NCBI GenBank assembly: GCA_018242365.1
Contig: JAFECB010000004.1
Location: 186,001 to 250,000 of the forward strand
DNA from: Pseudomonadota bacterium
Lineage (GTDB): Bacteria > Pseudomonadota > Gammaproteobacteria > Xanthomonadales > Xanthomonadaceae
Length of the DNA stretch: 64,000 bases
Reading direction: 5' to 3'
Shown here: piece by piece, positions 26,467 to 35,960 of the stretch
Layout: every line of letters starts with the position of its first letter
Position numbering within the stretch: the stretch's first letter is position 1
The notes under the pieces: generated by a model
Seen by the model: the letters and a program-made list of their open reading frames with translations, nothing else
Told to the model about the DNA's origin: nothing
Databases searched by the model: none
Made by a program: the position numbers and the translations under genes

Positions 26467-27495
26467 TTAACGAGCCGACAATCCGCCTGGCGAAGTCGCC
26501 GCCGCCGGGCTCAATGCGCCCCGGTAGCGCTGGGCCAGCAGGGCGACCCGCTGGACGTAGCGCTGGGTCTCGTTGTACGGCGGCACGCCGCCATATCTGT
26601 CCACCGCCCCTTCGCCGGCGTTGTAACCGGCCGCCGCCAGCGACAGGTCACCTCGATAGCGCTTCAACAACCACGCCAGGTACTGCACGCCCCCGGCAAT
26701 GTTCTGGCTGGCGTTGAAGGCATCGGTCACCCCGAATCGACGCGCAGTCGCCGGCATCAACTGCATCAAGCCCTGCGCCCCGGCGCGAGACAGCGCCAGT
26801 GGGTTGAACGCGGATTCGGCATGGATGATCGCGCGCACCACCGCCTCCTCCACCCCGTTGGCGGCGGCAGCGGCACGGATCTCGGCGTCATAGGCACTGG
26901 TGTTCAACCGCAAGGTGCCGAAATTCACCCCCGGCAGGTTGCCGCAGGCGTAGCAGGTCTGGATGTAGCTGTAGGCAATCGTGCGCACGGCCGAGGTCGG
27001 CACGCCACGCGGCCGCACGCTGGTGTAATTGCGCACGCCATCGGCACCGATGAAGGAATACACCTGCCCGCGCACCACCCGCGGCCCGGTCGCTGCCGGG
27101 ACGGGTGCGGCTGCGGGTGCGGCAATCACCGTTGCCGGGGCTTGCGCGGGCATGGCGGTGTGGCTTGCGGCGGCATTGCCGGCCGGCGGCAGGCCGCCAG
27201 GCGCCGCGGTGGTCGCGGTCACCCCGGACACCGGCGCGATCCCGCCACGCGGGGCGACGGCCAGCGACGGAGCGGGCGAAAGGTTGACTGGTACCGCGAC
27301 CGGGCGGCTCGATGCCTGCGCGGGACGGGGGCGTTCGGCGCGATAGTTGCCGATCTGCTTGCATGTCGCGCCCGGCACGCGCTTGCTGACATAACTGACG
27401 CTGCCGTCCGCACCTTCACACTTGTAAAGACGCCCAGCCCAGCCCGGCGCGGCCAGCGCAAGCAACACCACGACGAAGACGAGTCTCCCCAACAT
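26467..27495 (-). CDS. Secreted lytic transglycosylase with DUF4124-like N-terminus
   Basis: A 342-residue periplasmic muramidase-like protein that cleaves peptidoglycan glycan strands, leaving 1,6-anhydro ends. The start [20 protein letters not shown] is chosen because it is a signal peptide; a 74-codon upstream extension is antisense to the miaB leader. Seen: a DUF4124-like segment [18 protein letters not shown], a long Pro/Ala-rich linker, a second short module [17 protein letters not shown], then the SLT domain. The SLT domain has the catalytic Glu in [20 protein letters not shown] near residue 250, followed by [14 protein letters not shown] and [17 protein letters not shown]. The linker is unusually long. 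Divergent from miaB. Confidence 0.92.
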   Translation of the reverse strand: MLGRLVFVVVLLALAAPGWAGRLYKCEGADGSVSYVSKRVPGATCKQIGNYRAERPRPAQASSRPVAVPVNLSPAPSLAVAPRGGIAPVSGVTATTAAPGGLPPAGNAAASHTAMPAQAPATVIAAPAAAPVPAATGPRVVRGQVYSFIGADGVRNYTSVRPRGVPTSAVRTIAYSYIQTCYACGNLPGVNFGTLRLNTSAYDAEIRAAAAANGVEEAVVRAIIHAESAFNPLALSRAGAQGLMQLMPATARRFGVTDAFNASQNIAGGVQYLAWLLKRYRGDLSLAAAGYNAGEGAVDRYGGVPPYNETQRYVQRVALLAQRYRGALSPAAATSPGGLSAR

Positions 27496-27643
27496 GGGGC
27501 CGAGTCTCGACCCTTCGATGGGGGATGGCAAGTGCCGGGGCCATACCGGCGTTGACGAACGGGCCGCGGCGCTGGCCCGCGCATGCCCTAAAATGCACGG
27601 CTCACACCCGGCCCGGATTCCCCGCCGCGCCCCGGAGATCGCC

Positions 27644-29035
27644 ATGTCCGACCTGCTTCCGTTGCCATCCCTGCACGCCAAGCCCACGCCCCGCCCCGGC
27701 GCAAAAAAATTCTTCATTCAGACCTACGGCTGCCAGATGAACGAGTACGACTCGGCGCGGATGGCCGATCTGCTGGCCGTCAACGAAGGAATGGAACCGA
27801 CCACGATCGTGGAAGAAGCCGACGTGATCCTGGTCAATACCTGCTCGATCCGCGAAAAAGCGCAGGAGAAGGTGTTCAGCCAGCTGGGCCGCTGGAAGCA
27901 CCTGAAGCAAGGCGAACGCCCGGTCATCATCGGCGTGGCCGGCTGCGTCGCCTCGCAGGAAGGCGCCGCCATCCTCGACCGCGCGCCCTACGTCGACCTG
28001 GTATTCGGGCCACAAACGCTGCACCGGCTACCGGAGATGCTTCGCGCACGCCGCGAACAGGACGCGCCGCAGGTCGATATCAGTTTCCCGGAAATCGAAA
28101 AGTTCGACCGCTTGCCCGAGCCACGCGCGGAAGGCCCGACCGCTTTCGTTTCGATCATGGAAGGCTGCTCGAAATACTGCTCCTACTGCGTGGTGCCCTA
28201 CACCCGTGGCGAGGAAATCAGTCGCCCGTTCGAGTCGGTCTTGACCGAAGTCGCCGAGCTCGCTGCACAGGGCGTGCGCGAGGTCAACCTGCTGGGCCAG
28301 AACGTCAATGCCTACCGCGGCCCGCTGGGCGACTCGGGCGATACCGCCGACCTGGGCCTGCTGATCCGCGCGATCGCCGAGATCGATGGCATCGGCCGCA
28401 TCCGCTTCACCACCTCGCACCCGCTGGAGTTCTCCGACGCGCTGATCGAGGCCTATCGCGACGTACCCAAGCTCGCCAACTACCTGCACCTGCCGGTGCA
28501 GGCCGGCAGTGATCGCATCCTGTCGGCGATGAAGCGCGGCTACACCACGCTGGAGTTCAAGCAGAAGATCCGCAAGCTGCGCGCGGTGCGACCGGACATC
28601 TCGGTGTCCTCGGACTTCATCGTCGGTTTCCCCGGCGAAACCGACGCCGATTTCGAGAAGACGATGAAGCTGATCGAGGATATCGGCTTCGACCAGAGTT
28701 TTTCCTTCATCTATTCGCGCCGCCCCGGCACGCCCGCGGCCGACCTTGAAGACACCCTCTCCAAGGACGCGAAGCAGGCGCGATTGGAACGCCTGCAGAA
28801 GCACATCAGCGCCCACGCGGCGACGATTTCGCAGGCGATGGTGGGTAGCGTGCAGCGCGTGTTGGTGGAAGGCCCGTCGCGCAAGGACGCCAGCGAGCTG
28901 ACCGGCAAGACCGAGAACATGCGCTCGGTCAACTTCCCCGCCCCGGCGCGACTGGTCGGCCAATTCGTCGATGTCGAGATCACCGCCGCGCTGAGTAATT
29001 CACTGCGTGGACGAGTGGTGACCGCAGCTCTGTAG
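27644..29035 (+). CDS. miaB: tRNA-2-methylthio-N6-dimethylallyladenosine synthase
   Basis: Radical SAM methylthiotransferase that modifies A37 of tRNAs reading UNN codons. 463 residues. The start [14 protein letters not shown] follows CCGGAGA. The N-terminal auxiliary [4Fe-4S] ligands are in [20 protein letters not shown] and [10 protein letters not shown]. The radical SAM cluster is in [13 protein letters not shown] near residue 175. A TRAM domain closes the protein ([20 protein letters not shown], then [13 protein letters not shown]). The TAG stop lies within the first TGTAGGAG of a family A repeat, so the final residues may have been set by repeat insertion. Confidence 0.97.
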   Translation: MSDLLPLPSLHAKPTPRPGAKKFFIQTYGCQMNEYDSARMADLLAVNEGMEPTTIVEEADVILVNTCSIREKAQEKVFSQLGRWKHLKQGERPVIIGVAGCVASQEGAAILDRAPYVDLVFGPQTLHRLPEMLRARREQDAPQVDISFPEIEKFDRLPEPRAEGPTAFVSIMEGCSKYCSYCVVPYTRGEEISRPFESVLTEVAELAAQGVREVNLLGQNVNAYRGPLGDSGDTADLGLLIRAIAEIDGIGRIRFTTSHPLEFSDALIEAYRDVPKLANYLHLPVQAGSDRILSAMKRGYTTLEFKQKIRKLRAVRPDISVSSDFIVGFPGETDADFEKTMKLIEDIGFDQSFSFIYSRRPGTPAADLEDTLSKDAKQARLERLQKHISAHAATISQAMVGSVQRVLVEGPSRKDASELTGKTENMRSVNFPAPARLVGQFVDVEITAALSNSLRGRVVTAAL

Positions 29036-29159
29036 GAGCACACCGCAGGGGTGCGACCTGTGTGCATTCAACACATACCCGTCGCGCCCTTTCAGTGCGC
29101 TCCCACAAGCATTCTTCGCGCCCCTTCGGTGCGCTCCCACAAGCGCTTCGGTGTGCCTA
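29031..29159. repeat. Palindromic repeats, family A, cluster between convergent miaB and amidohydrolase genes
   Basis: Half-units at 29031-29058 (TGTAGGAGCACACCGCAGGG + GTGCGACC), 29081-29107 (GTCGCGCCCTTTCAGTGCGC + TCCCACA) and 29117-29141 (CGCGCCCCTTCGGTGCGCTC + CCACA), plus a degenerate one at 29142-29160 (GCGCTTCGGTGTGCCTAC). The first holds the miaB stop codon and the last holds the stop of the convergent gene. The cluster could act as a bidirectional terminator. Confidence 0.85.
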
Positions 29160-30815
29160 CGGAGATGCCTGATACACCGGCTTGCCGTCGACGTAGGTGG
29201 CTTCCACCGTCAGCGTGCGCAAGGCCGCGTCCGGCACGGCCAGCGGGTCCTGCGCCAGCACCACGAAATCGGCGCGTTTGCCGGGCGCGAGGCTGCCGAT
29301 CTCGTTATCGGCGAATCCGGCATACGCAGCGCCGAGGGTGAAGCCGCGCAGGGCTTCGAAGGCGGTCAGCTTTTCATCCGGATACCAACCGCCGACCGGA
29401 TTGCCTTGCGCATCTTCGCGGGTGACGGCGGCGTACAGCCCCAGACGCGGATCCGGCGATTCGACCGGGAAATCCGAGCCCAGCGCCAGCGGCACGCCGG
29501 CATCGCGCACCTTGCGCCAGGCATAGGCCCAGACCACCCGCTGCGGCCCCAGCCGGGCTTCTGCCCACGGCATGTCGGAAGTGGCGTGGGTGGGCTGCAT
29601 CGAGGCCACCAGGTGCAGCTGCGCCAAGCGCGGCAGGTCCTCGGGCGACAGTACTTGCACGTGTTCGATGCGCCAGCGATGGTCGCTATTGCTGGCGTTG
29701 CCGAGGGCGTGGGCGTAGGCATCGAGGGTCATGCGGATGGCGCGATCGCCGATCGCGTGGGTGGCCACCTGCACCCCGCAGCGACGTGCCTTCGCGGTTG
29801 CCGCCGCCATCGCCTCGGGACTGGTGACGAACAGCCCGCGGTTGCCGGGATCGTCGCTGTAATCCTGCAACAGGGCGGCGCCGCGGCTGCCGAGCGCGCC
29901 GTCGGCAAACAGCTTCAGCGTGCGCATCTGCAAACGACCGGACGGGTGCCGGTACAACCCGTTGGCGCATAGCCAGTCCAGTGCCGGACCATCACCCATG
30001 GCCATGGCATAGACCCGCAGCGGCAGCTTTCCCTGGTCCGCCAAGTGCTGGTATGCGTGGAACTCTTCGAGGGTGATTCCGGCATCGTGCACGCCGGTCA
30101 ACCCATCGGCGACGGCAGCGTGCATCGCCAGTTCCAAGGCATGTTCCAGCGTGGCCGCATCCGGTGCCGGGACAGTCGCATCCATCAACTCCATCGCGTT
30201 GTCGATGAGCACGCCACTGGGGCGGCCCTGTGCATCACGCCGGATCACCCCGCCATCCGGCTGCCAGGTGCCGCTGAGGTCGCGCTTGACCGCGCGCAAT
30301 GCCGCCGAATTGGCCCAGCCGGCGTGGCCATCGACACGCCGCAGCCAGATCGGGCGGTCGGGAAAAGCAGCATCCAGATCGGCCGCTGTGGGGAAGGCCT
30401 GCTCGGGCCAGTCGTTCTGGTCCCAGCCGCGTCCGGTCAGCCATGCGCCCGGTGGCAGCTTGGCGGCGAATGCCTGTAGCCGGGCGAGGATTTCCGCCTT
30501 GCCGCGGGTGCCGTCGAGATCCACCTGCAGAAAACTCATTCCCAGCGACGGCAGGTGACCGTGGGCGTCGATCAGTCCCGGCACCACGGTGGCGTTGCCG
30601 ACGTCAAGCCGCTGCGCACCGGGATAGCGCTGCGCCAATGTCGCTGCATCACCCAGCGCGAGGATCTTGCCGGACGCGTCATAGGCCATCGCCTGCGCCT
30701 GCGGCTGGTTCGTGTCCATGGTGTGGATGCGATGCGCGCTGAGGATGGTGACCTCGGCGGCGGTCGCTGAGCCGACGGCCAGTGCCAGCAGTGCGGCAAG
30801 CAGCAGTTTGCGCAT
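29157..30815 (-). CDS. Exported amidohydrolase (YtcJ-like)
   Basis: Metal-dependent hydrolase, 552 residues, with signal peptide MRKLLLAALLALAVGSATA. The start is preceded by AAGGA at good spacing. Seen: GNATVVPGLIDAHGHLPSLG with the metal ligands HxH near residue 83, WLTGRGWDQNDWPE, LRRVDGHAGWANSAAL, VATHAIGDRAIRM near 355, RIEHVQVLSPEDL near 390, PTHATSDMPWAE, and LALGSDFPVESPDPR with the final Asp near 465. These match the YtcJ/NfdA branch of the amidohydrolase superfamily. Substrate unknown; secretion suggests a periplasmic scavenging role. Its stop is inside a repeat. Confidence 0.9.
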   Translation of the reverse strand: MRKLLLAALLALAVGSATAAEVTILSAHRIHTMDTNQPQAQAMAYDASGKILALGDAATLAQRYPGAQRLDVGNATVVPGLIDAHGHLPSLGMSFLQVDLDGTRGKAEILARLQAFAAKLPPGAWLTGRGWDQNDWPEQAFPTAADLDAAFPDRPIWLRRVDGHAGWANSAALRAVKRDLSGTWQPDGGVIRRDAQGRPSGVLIDNAMELMDATVPAPDAATLEHALELAMHAAVADGLTGVHDAGITLEEFHAYQHLADQGKLPLRVYAMAMGDGPALDWLCANGLYRHPSGRLQMRTLKLFADGALGSRGAALLQDYSDDPGNRGLFVTSPEAMAAATAKARRCGVQVATHAIGDRAIRMTLDAYAHALGNASNSDHRWRIEHVQVLSPEDLPRLAQLHLVASMQPTHATSDMPWAEARLGPQRVVWAYAWRKVRDAGVPLALGSDFPVESPDPRLGLYAAVTREDAQGNPVGGWYPDEKLTAFEALRGFTLGAAYAGFADNEIGSLAPGKRADFVVLAQDPLAVPDAALRTLTVEATYVDGKPVYQASP

Positions 30816-30939
30816 GGTCCGATCCTTTACGAATGGGATGTCACGATGCGGCAAACCTGCCGCATCGGCAAGTCAGCAGCCTGTCGCACGCATTGGTAGC
30901 GGCCACGCGGGAATGCGCGTGGACACTCACGCCAGAAAC

Positions 30940-32022
30940 TCAATCCAGCCGCTTGCGGAAGCGCAGGGTCGCGAAGCTCATCATCGCCACGGTGAACTCC
31001 AGCAGGGCCAGCAGGTCCGACCACATCGATGCCATGTCGGAACCGCGCAACATCACCCCGCGGATCAAGCGCATGAAATGGGTCAAGGGCAAGACTTCGG
31101 CGATCCACTGCACGATGATCGGCATGCCATCGAACGGGAACATGAAACCGGACAGCAGGATCGACGGCAGGAACAGGAAAAACGCCATCTGCATGGCCTG
31201 AAACTGGGTCTTGGCCAGGGTCGAAATCAGCAGGCCAAGGCTGAGGTTGGCGACCACCAGCAAAGCCGAGACGACGTAGACATCGAGCAAGCCGCCGCGG
31301 ATCGGCACCTGGAACAACAGCGCGCCCAGCAACAGGACCAGCGTCACCTGCACCAACCCGGCCACGATGTAGGGCAACACCTTGCCGACCATCAAGGCCG
31401 CGCTCGACACCGGCGTGGTGATCAGCAGTTCGAGGTTGCCGCGCTCGCGTTCGCGCACGATCGACATCGCGGTGAACATCACCATCGTCATCGTCAGGAT
31501 CACGCCGATCAGCCCCGGCACCACATTGATCGCGGAGATGCGCTCCGGGTTGTACAGCGGCAACACCGCGATCTGCGTTGCCGGAATTGCCGTACCCCCG
31601 TCCAGCGGCATCAGCGCGAGCTGGCGCGCGGCTGCCTGCACGGATGTGTCGCTGCCATCGACCAGCACTTGCACCGCTTCCCTGCCCTCGGCGCGCCGGC
31701 GCTCGAAATCCGCCGGTATGACCACGCCGACCTTGATCGTCCCCGCGTGCAGCAGCGCTTGCAGGTCCTGCGGCAGCTGCGCGCTGGCCACCGGCCGCAC
31801 CACGCCGGTGGCAAACAGATCCTGCACGAACGTGCGCGAGCCACTGGTATCGGCCATGTCGGCCACCGCCGCCGGCAGGTTGCGTACATCGAGGTTGATC
31901 GCATACCCGAACAGCAGCAATTGCATGGTCGGGATACCGATCATCATCGCCACCGTCATCCGGTCGCGCGCCATCTGCCGCACTTCCTTCCACATCACCG
32001 CGAGGACCTGCTGCAGGTTCAT
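30940..32022 (-). CDS. ABC-2 type efflux permease (YbhR/YbhS-like)
   Basis: A 360-residue membrane protein. The start MNLQQVLAVMWKEVRQMARD overlaps the ATPase stop by 4 bases. One N-terminal helix (TVAMMIGIPTMQLLLFGYAI) is followed by a periplasmic domain of about 140 residues, then five C-terminal helices with VIPGLIGVILTMTMVMFTAM-like sequence (read VVPGLIGVILTMTM), ERERGNLELLITTP and LPSILLSGFMFPFDGMP. The last are hallmarks of the YadH/YbhR ABC-2 family. E. coli has two such permeases (YbhS, YbhR), whereas only one is present here, so a homodimer is expected. It expels small molecules in concert with the HlyD-like protein. Confidence 0.9.
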   Translation of the reverse strand: MNLQQVLAVMWKEVRQMARDRMTVAMMIGIPTMQLLLFGYAINLDVRNLPAAVADMADTSGSRTFVQDLFATGVVRPVASAQLPQDLQALLHAGTIKVGVVIPADFERRRAEGREAVQVLVDGSDTSVQAAARQLALMPLDGGTAIPATQIAVLPLYNPERISAINVVPGLIGVILTMTMVMFTAMSIVRERERGNLELLITTPVSSAALMVGKVLPYIVAGLVQVTLVLLLGALLFQVPIRGGLLDVYVVSALLVVANLSLGLLISTLAKTQFQAMQMAFFLFLPSILLSGFMFPFDGMPIIVQWIAEVLPLTHFMRLIRGVMLRGSDMASMWSDLLALLEFTVAMMSFATLRFRKRLD

Positions 32023-32969
32023 GCCGCGCGCGCCTCCACCTGCCTGTGGGTGGCGGACACGAACACGTCCTCCAGGTTCGGCTCGATTTCGCTGACCTCG
32101 GCGTCGATGGCCTGCGCCCGCAGTGCGTCGCGCAGATGGCTGGCGGGATCGGCAAGATCGGGCGCGCACAGCACGCGCAATTCGTTGCCGATCTGAGCCA
32201 CGCTGAGGATGCCCTCGATGCCATGCAATGCCAGCTGCGCGCGGCGCGGTTGCTGCGCCAGCACACCCAGCGTGCGTCCGGACAAGCGCGCGGCCAGCGC
32301 CGCCGGCGCGCCATCGGCGACCAGGCGGCCACGATCGAGGATGGCGAGCCGGTGGCAGCGTTCGGCCTCATCCATGTAATGGGTGGAAACCAGGATGGTG
32401 GTGCCGGCGTCAACGAGGTCGAAGAGTTTTTCCCAGAATGCACGGCGCGACTCCGGATCGACCGCGCTGGTCGGCTCGTCGAGGAACAGCAGTTCAGGCC
32501 TGTGCACCACCGCACCGGCCAAGGCCAGCCGCTGTTTCTGGCCGCCACTCATGGTGCCGGCCAATTGCCGCGCTCGATCTGCGAGATCGTAGGTCTGCAG
32601 CAACTCATCCACGCGCCGCCGGCGTGCGCTACGCGGCAAGCCCTGCACGGTGGCGAGGAAATCGAGGTTCTCGCGCACGCTGAGGTCTTCGTACAACGAG
32701 AACTTCTGGGTCATGTAGCCGATTCGCCGACGCAGCGCCTCCGCCTGCTTCGGAATGTCGAGGCCCAGGACTTCGATCGTGCCTTCGCTCGGCATCAACA
32801 GGCCGCACAGCATGCGGATGGTGGTGGACTTGCCGGACCCATTGGGGCCGAGGAAGCCGTACACGCAGGCGCGCGGCACGGCAAGATCGACGTGATCCAC
32901 CGCCAGCAGCGCACCGAAACGCTTGCTGATGCCGCGGGCACGGATCGCGATGTCGCCATCAGCGCGCAT
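32019..32969 (-). CDS. ABC efflux ATP-binding protein (YbhF-like, single domain)
   Basis: Nucleotide-binding subunit, 316 residues. Seen: ISKRFGALLAVDHVDL, Walker A GPNGSGKST near residue 43, Q-loop MTQKFSLYEDL near 88, signature TMSGGQKQRLAL near 140, Walker B LLFLDEPTSAVDP near 163, and H-loop VSTHYMDEAERC. The C-terminal 80 residues are the extension typical of DrrA/YbhF drug exporters. E. coli YbhF carries two ATPase domains, but this one has one. It overlaps the HlyD-like gene by 11 bases and the permease by 4. Confidence 0.93.
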   Translation of the reverse strand: MRADGDIAIRARGISKRFGALLAVDHVDLAVPRACVYGFLGPNGSGKSTTIRMLCGLLMPSEGTIEVLGLDIPKQAEALRRRIGYMTQKFSLYEDLSVRENLDFLATVQGLPRSARRRRVDELLQTYDLADRARQLAGTMSGGQKQRLALAGAVVHRPELLFLDEPTSAVDPESRRAFWEKLFDLVDAGTTILVSTHYMDEAERCHRLAILDRGRLVADGAPAALAARLSGRTLGVLAQQPRRAQLALHGIEGILSVAQIGNELRVLCAPDLADPASHLRDALRAQAIDAEVSEIEPNLEDVFVSATHRQVEARAA

Positions 32970-33918
32970 GCGCGATTCCCGCGAACTCGACCCGCACCGG
33001 CAACCCGGCCGGCAAATCGCCGGGTTGATCGAGCACGATTTCTGCGATGTAGCTCAAGCGCGCGGCGTCATCGCCACTCAGGGCGTAGTACGGGGTGAAC
33101 ACCGGCTCACTGCGCACCATCCGCACGTGGCCGGCAAAGCTTCCGTCGCGGCCATCGACGAATACCCGCGCCACCATCCCGGGCTTCACGCCCGCGCGCA
33201 TGCGCTCCGGCACGTACACGCGGGCATGCGGTGCGGCACCCACCAGCAGGATGGCCAAGGGCGCACCGACCGGGGCCTGATCACCGAGCTTGTACGGCAG
33301 ACTGTCGACTCGTCCCGCGCGCGGCGCGGTGATGTCGAGCTTGCCCAGCGTCGCCGTCTGCGCCGCAGCCTCTGCCTGTGCGGCAGCGGCGGCGGCTTCG
33401 CCCTGCGCGATGTCCTCGCTGCGCGTGCCATGCAGCAATTCGGCCAGCGCCGCTTGGGCGGCACGTACCTGGCCATCGGCATTGCCGGCGGCGGCACGGG
33501 CGCGGTCAACTTCAGCGGCGGCCACCAGCTTGCGTTGGCCGAGCGGCCGCAGTCGCGCGTAATAGGCGCGCGCATCCACGGCCTGCGCCCGCGCGGAGGC
33601 CAACATCGCCCGCGCCTGCGCGATCTGTTCGCTGCGCGGCCCGGCGCGCAATTCCGCCAGCGCCGCATCTCCCTGCCGCGCCAATGCCCGCGCGGCATCC
33701 AGCTGCGCCTGCGTGCGGGTCAGCTCCAGTTGCAACAAGCGCGTGCCTGCGGCGACCTGCTGGCCTTCGTGCACATCGATGGCGACGATCTTCTCCGCCG
33801 CCGGAGCCGGCAAGCTGATCCGATCCCATTCCAGCGTTCCCGATACCTGCGGCGTCGATTGACTGCATGCAGTCAGCGAAAACGCCAGCGCGATGCCCAG
33901 CAGCGCCTTGTTATTCAT
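32959..33918 (-). CDS. HlyD-family periplasmic adaptor lipoprotein (YbhG-like)
   Basis: Membrane fusion protein, 319 residues. N-terminal lipoprotein signal MNNKALLGIALAFSLTACSQ with the lipobox Cys at residue 18. The first lipoyl half is IVAIDVHEGQQVAAGTRLL. A long alpha-hairpin of Ala/Gln/Arg-rich coiled coil covers residues about 65-185, and the second half GKLDITAPRAGRVDSL is near 192. A beta-barrel segment with ARVYVPERMRAGVKPGMVAR follows. It bridges the ABC permease to an outer-membrane channel, which is not encoded nearby, so TolC would be shared. It overlaps the regulator gene by 4 bases. Confidence 0.92.
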   Translation of the reverse strand: MNNKALLGIALAFSLTACSQSTPQVSGTLEWDRISLPAPAAEKIVAIDVHEGQQVAAGTRLLQLELTRTQAQLDAARALARQGDAALAELRAGPRSEQIAQARAMLASARAQAVDARAYYARLRPLGQRKLVAAAEVDRARAAAGNADGQVRAAQAALAELLHGTRSEDIAQGEAAAAAAQAEAAAQTATLGKLDITAPRAGRVDSLPYKLGDQAPVGAPLAILLVGAAPHARVYVPERMRAGVKPGMVARVFVDGRDGSFAGHVRMVRSEPVFTPYYALSGDDAARLSYIAEIVLDQPGDLPAGLPVRVEFAGIAHAR

Positions 33919-34661
33919 GGTTTGAGCTCCAGTCCGCGATCGAGCAAGGCCAAGGCGTGCCGGCGCACGTCGTCCATGCCGAGGTCATCGGCTTCGAACA
34001 TCTGTCGCCAGATCGGCGCACCGGCAGCCGGAAACAGGGTCAACCCGATCAGCGTCGGCAACAGCAGGCGCGGGTCGAGATCGGCGTTGAGTCGTCCTTG
34101 CGCCTGCGCCGTGGCAAAGCGTTGCGCCAGCATCCGCGCCAGCTCCGGGGCGATCCGGGTCAGCAGCAGGTCACGCAGTGCGCCGCCTTCGCACAGCACT
34201 TCCCGCACCCACAACTGCGGCCACCACGGATAACGCTTGACCGCCTCGGTGACACCGAACACGAAGGCAGCCACCACGTCGGCAACATCGTCGCCGGCTG
34301 CGGCCACACGTTCGCGCACCTGCAGGAAGGCCGGCATCGCACGCGTCTCGATCACCGCCTCCAGCAGTTGCGCCTTGTCGCCGAAGTAGTAATGCGCCAG
34401 CGCCGGCGTCACCCCCGATTCGGCGGCGATATCGCGCAAGCTGGTGGCGGCAATGCCCTTGCGGACGAAGCAGGCAAGTGCAGCGTCGAGCAGGCGCTCG
34501 CGCTGGTCGGGAGCATCGGTCCGTGGACGCCCGGGTGTCCGCTTGCGTGGCTTGGTCGCGCTCTTTCGCTCGGGCTTGGCCGCACTCTTCGATGCGATCC
34601 TGGACGCGTTCCTGGACGCAGTCACTGCCCGTCCGGACCGAGGCTTGTTTGGGCTTGTCAT
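33915..34661 (-). CDS. TetR/AcrR-family repressor of the efflux operon (CecR-like)
   Basis: A 248-residue regulator with an unusual N-terminal tail of about 45 residues rich in Lys, Arg, Ser and Thr (SKSAAKPERKSATKPRKRTP) ahead of the TetR domain. The helix-turn-helix is ATSLRDIAAESGVTPALAHY followed by YFGDKAQLLEAV (residues 71-102). The C-terminal ligand domain is of the CecR/YbiH type with MFEADDLGMDDVRRHALAL. E. coli cecR heads the ybhGFSR efflux operon, and the same order occurs here. It probably represses its own operon through the AT-rich palindrome just upstream. Confidence 0.92.
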   Translation of the reverse strand: MTSPNKPRSGRAVTASRNASRIASKSAAKPERKSATKPRKRTPGRPRTDAPDQRERLLDAALACFVRKGIAATSLRDIAAESGVTPALAHYYFGDKAQLLEAVIETRAMPAFLQVRERVAAAGDDVADVVAAFVFGVTEAVKRYPWWPQLWVREVLCEGGALRDLLLTRIAPELARMLAQRFATAQAQGRLNADLDPRLLLPTLIGLTLFPAAGAPIWRQMFEADDLGMDDVRRHALALLDRGLELKP

Positions 34662-34669
34662 GCACCATA

Positions 34670-34691
34670 TTTAATTCATTGCTTAATTAAA
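34670..34691. promoter_or_regulatory. Putative TetR operator, AT-rich inverted repeat
   Basis: TTTAATT (34670-34676) and AATTAAA (34685-34691) are exact reverse complements with an 8-base spacer. The site lies 8 bases upstream of the tetR start and 55 bases upstream of phoH, and stands out as an AT-rich island in GC-rich DNA. Size and place fit an autoregulatory TetR operator. Confidence 0.55.
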
Positions 34692-34746
34692 TGCAACCAT
34701 GACGCAAGAATGCGGCATTGCCGGACAAACGCGCTACCCTTTCGCG

Positions 34747-35736
34747 ATGCCCACACAACACGATTTCACCCTCGAACCCGACGACATCGAACGGCTGGCC
34801 AACCTGTCCGGCCCGTTCGACGCCCACCTTCGCCTGATCGAGCTTCGCCTCGGGGTGGAGATCGCCAATCGCGGCTGCGTGTTCCGGATCAGTGGCGATG
34901 ACAAGGCGGTGGCACAGGCCGAACGCCTGTTGCGCCAGCTTTGGGACGAGACCGAACACGAAGCCTTCGACGACCACGCCGTGCACCTGCGGTTGGGGGT
35001 GTTCGCGGGCGATGGCGCGGTCGATGGCGCGACCGCCGATGCCGCCGGTAGCGTCACCGCCCAGGACATGGCGGTGCGGGTCAAGCGCGGCACCCTGCGC
35101 GGGCGCGGCGACAATCAGCGGCATTACCTGCAGCGCATCGCCAGCCACGACATCAACTTCGGAGTCGGTCCGGCCGGTACCGGCAAGACCTTCCTCGCCG
35201 TTGCCATGGCCGTGGAAGCGCTGAACCAGTCACGCGTGCAGCGCTTGATCCTGGTGCGACCCGCCGTCGAAGCCGGCGAAAAGCTCGGCTTCCTGCCTGG
35301 CGACCTGACCCAGAAGGTCGATCCCTACCTGCGCCCGTTGTATGACGCGCTCTACGAGATGCTCGGCGTCGACAAGGTGGCGCGCCTGCTGGAACGCAAC
35401 GTGATCGAGATTGCCCCGCTGGCCTACATGCGTGGCCGGACCCTGAACGATGCCTTCGTGATTCTCGACGAAGCGCAGAACACCAGCATCGAGCAGATGA
35501 AGATGTTCCTCACCCGATTGGGCTTCGGCAGCACCGCGGTGATCACCGGCGACCTCACCCAGATCGACTTGCCCAAGCACCAGAAATCCGGCCTGAAGGA
35601 TGCGGTGGAGGTATTGCGCGGGGTGGAGGGCGTGAGCTTCACCTACTTCGAAGCCCGCGACGTGGTGCGGCATCCGCTGGTGGCGCGTATCGTCAATGCC
35701 TACGAAGCCCGTGATGCCCGCGATGCCCAGTCCTGA
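34747..35736 (+). CDS. phoH: PhoH-like ATPase (YbeZ)
   Basis: A 329-residue P-loop protein linked to RNA metabolism and ribosome maturation, partner of the endonuclease YbeY. The start is [20 protein letters not shown]; an in-frame ATG 48 bases upstream would add 16 unlikely residues. An N-terminal KH-like domain is followed by [20 protein letters not shown]. Walker A is [11 protein letters not shown] near residue 145, then [19 protein letters not shown]. Walker B is [10 protein letters not shown] near 242, and [12 protein letters not shown] follows. It lies upstream of ybeY as in E. coli, but a 224-base repeat-bearing gap separates them. Confidence 0.95.
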   Translation: MPTQHDFTLEPDDIERLANLSGPFDAHLRLIELRLGVEIANRGCVFRISGDDKAVAQAERLLRQLWDETEHEAFDDHAVHLRLGVFAGDGAVDGATADAAGSVTAQDMAVRVKRGTLRGRGDNQRHYLQRIASHDINFGVGPAGTGKTFLAVAMAVEALNQSRVQRLILVRPAVEAGEKLGFLPGDLTQKVDPYLRPLYDALYEMLGVDKVARLLERNVIEIAPLAYMRGRTLNDAFVILDEAQNTSIEQMKMFLTRLGFGSTAVITGDLTQIDLPKHQKSGLKDAVEVLRGVEGVSFTYFEARDVVRHPLVARIVNAYEARDARDAQS

Positions 35737-35769
35737 GGACTCTGCGCTGCATGGAGGGACAAGATATTT

Positions 35770-35920
35770 TTGACGCGGATTGGCGCGGAGGAACGCAAAT
35801 AGATCGGAAGGAATTCAAGGGCAAATGGGTTGCCAGTGCTACCCCGCATCGGTCCTTTTTCAAATCATCTTCACTTCCCCATCCGTGTCATCCGCGCCAA
35901 TCCGCGCCAATCCGCGTCAA
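35770..35920. repeat. Inverted-repeat element, family B, between phoH and ybeY
   Basis: TTGACGCGGATTGGCGCGGA (35770-35789) and its perfect reverse complement TCCGCGCCAATCCGCGTCAA (35901-35920) bracket about 110 bases without a gene. A second, tandem TCCGCGCCAA lies just inside the right arm. The structure is MITE- or REP-like. Related, more diverged copies occur at 18.2 and 43.0 kb. Confidence 0.8.
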
Positions 35921-35960
35921 GAATCTTTTCAATAGGCCACCACGTCCAGAGGCAAGCAGC

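Noticed and set aside
30712..32196. A 494-residue plus-strand open frame opposite the ABC permease
   Set aside because: Antisense shadow, His/Gln-rich, no motif.
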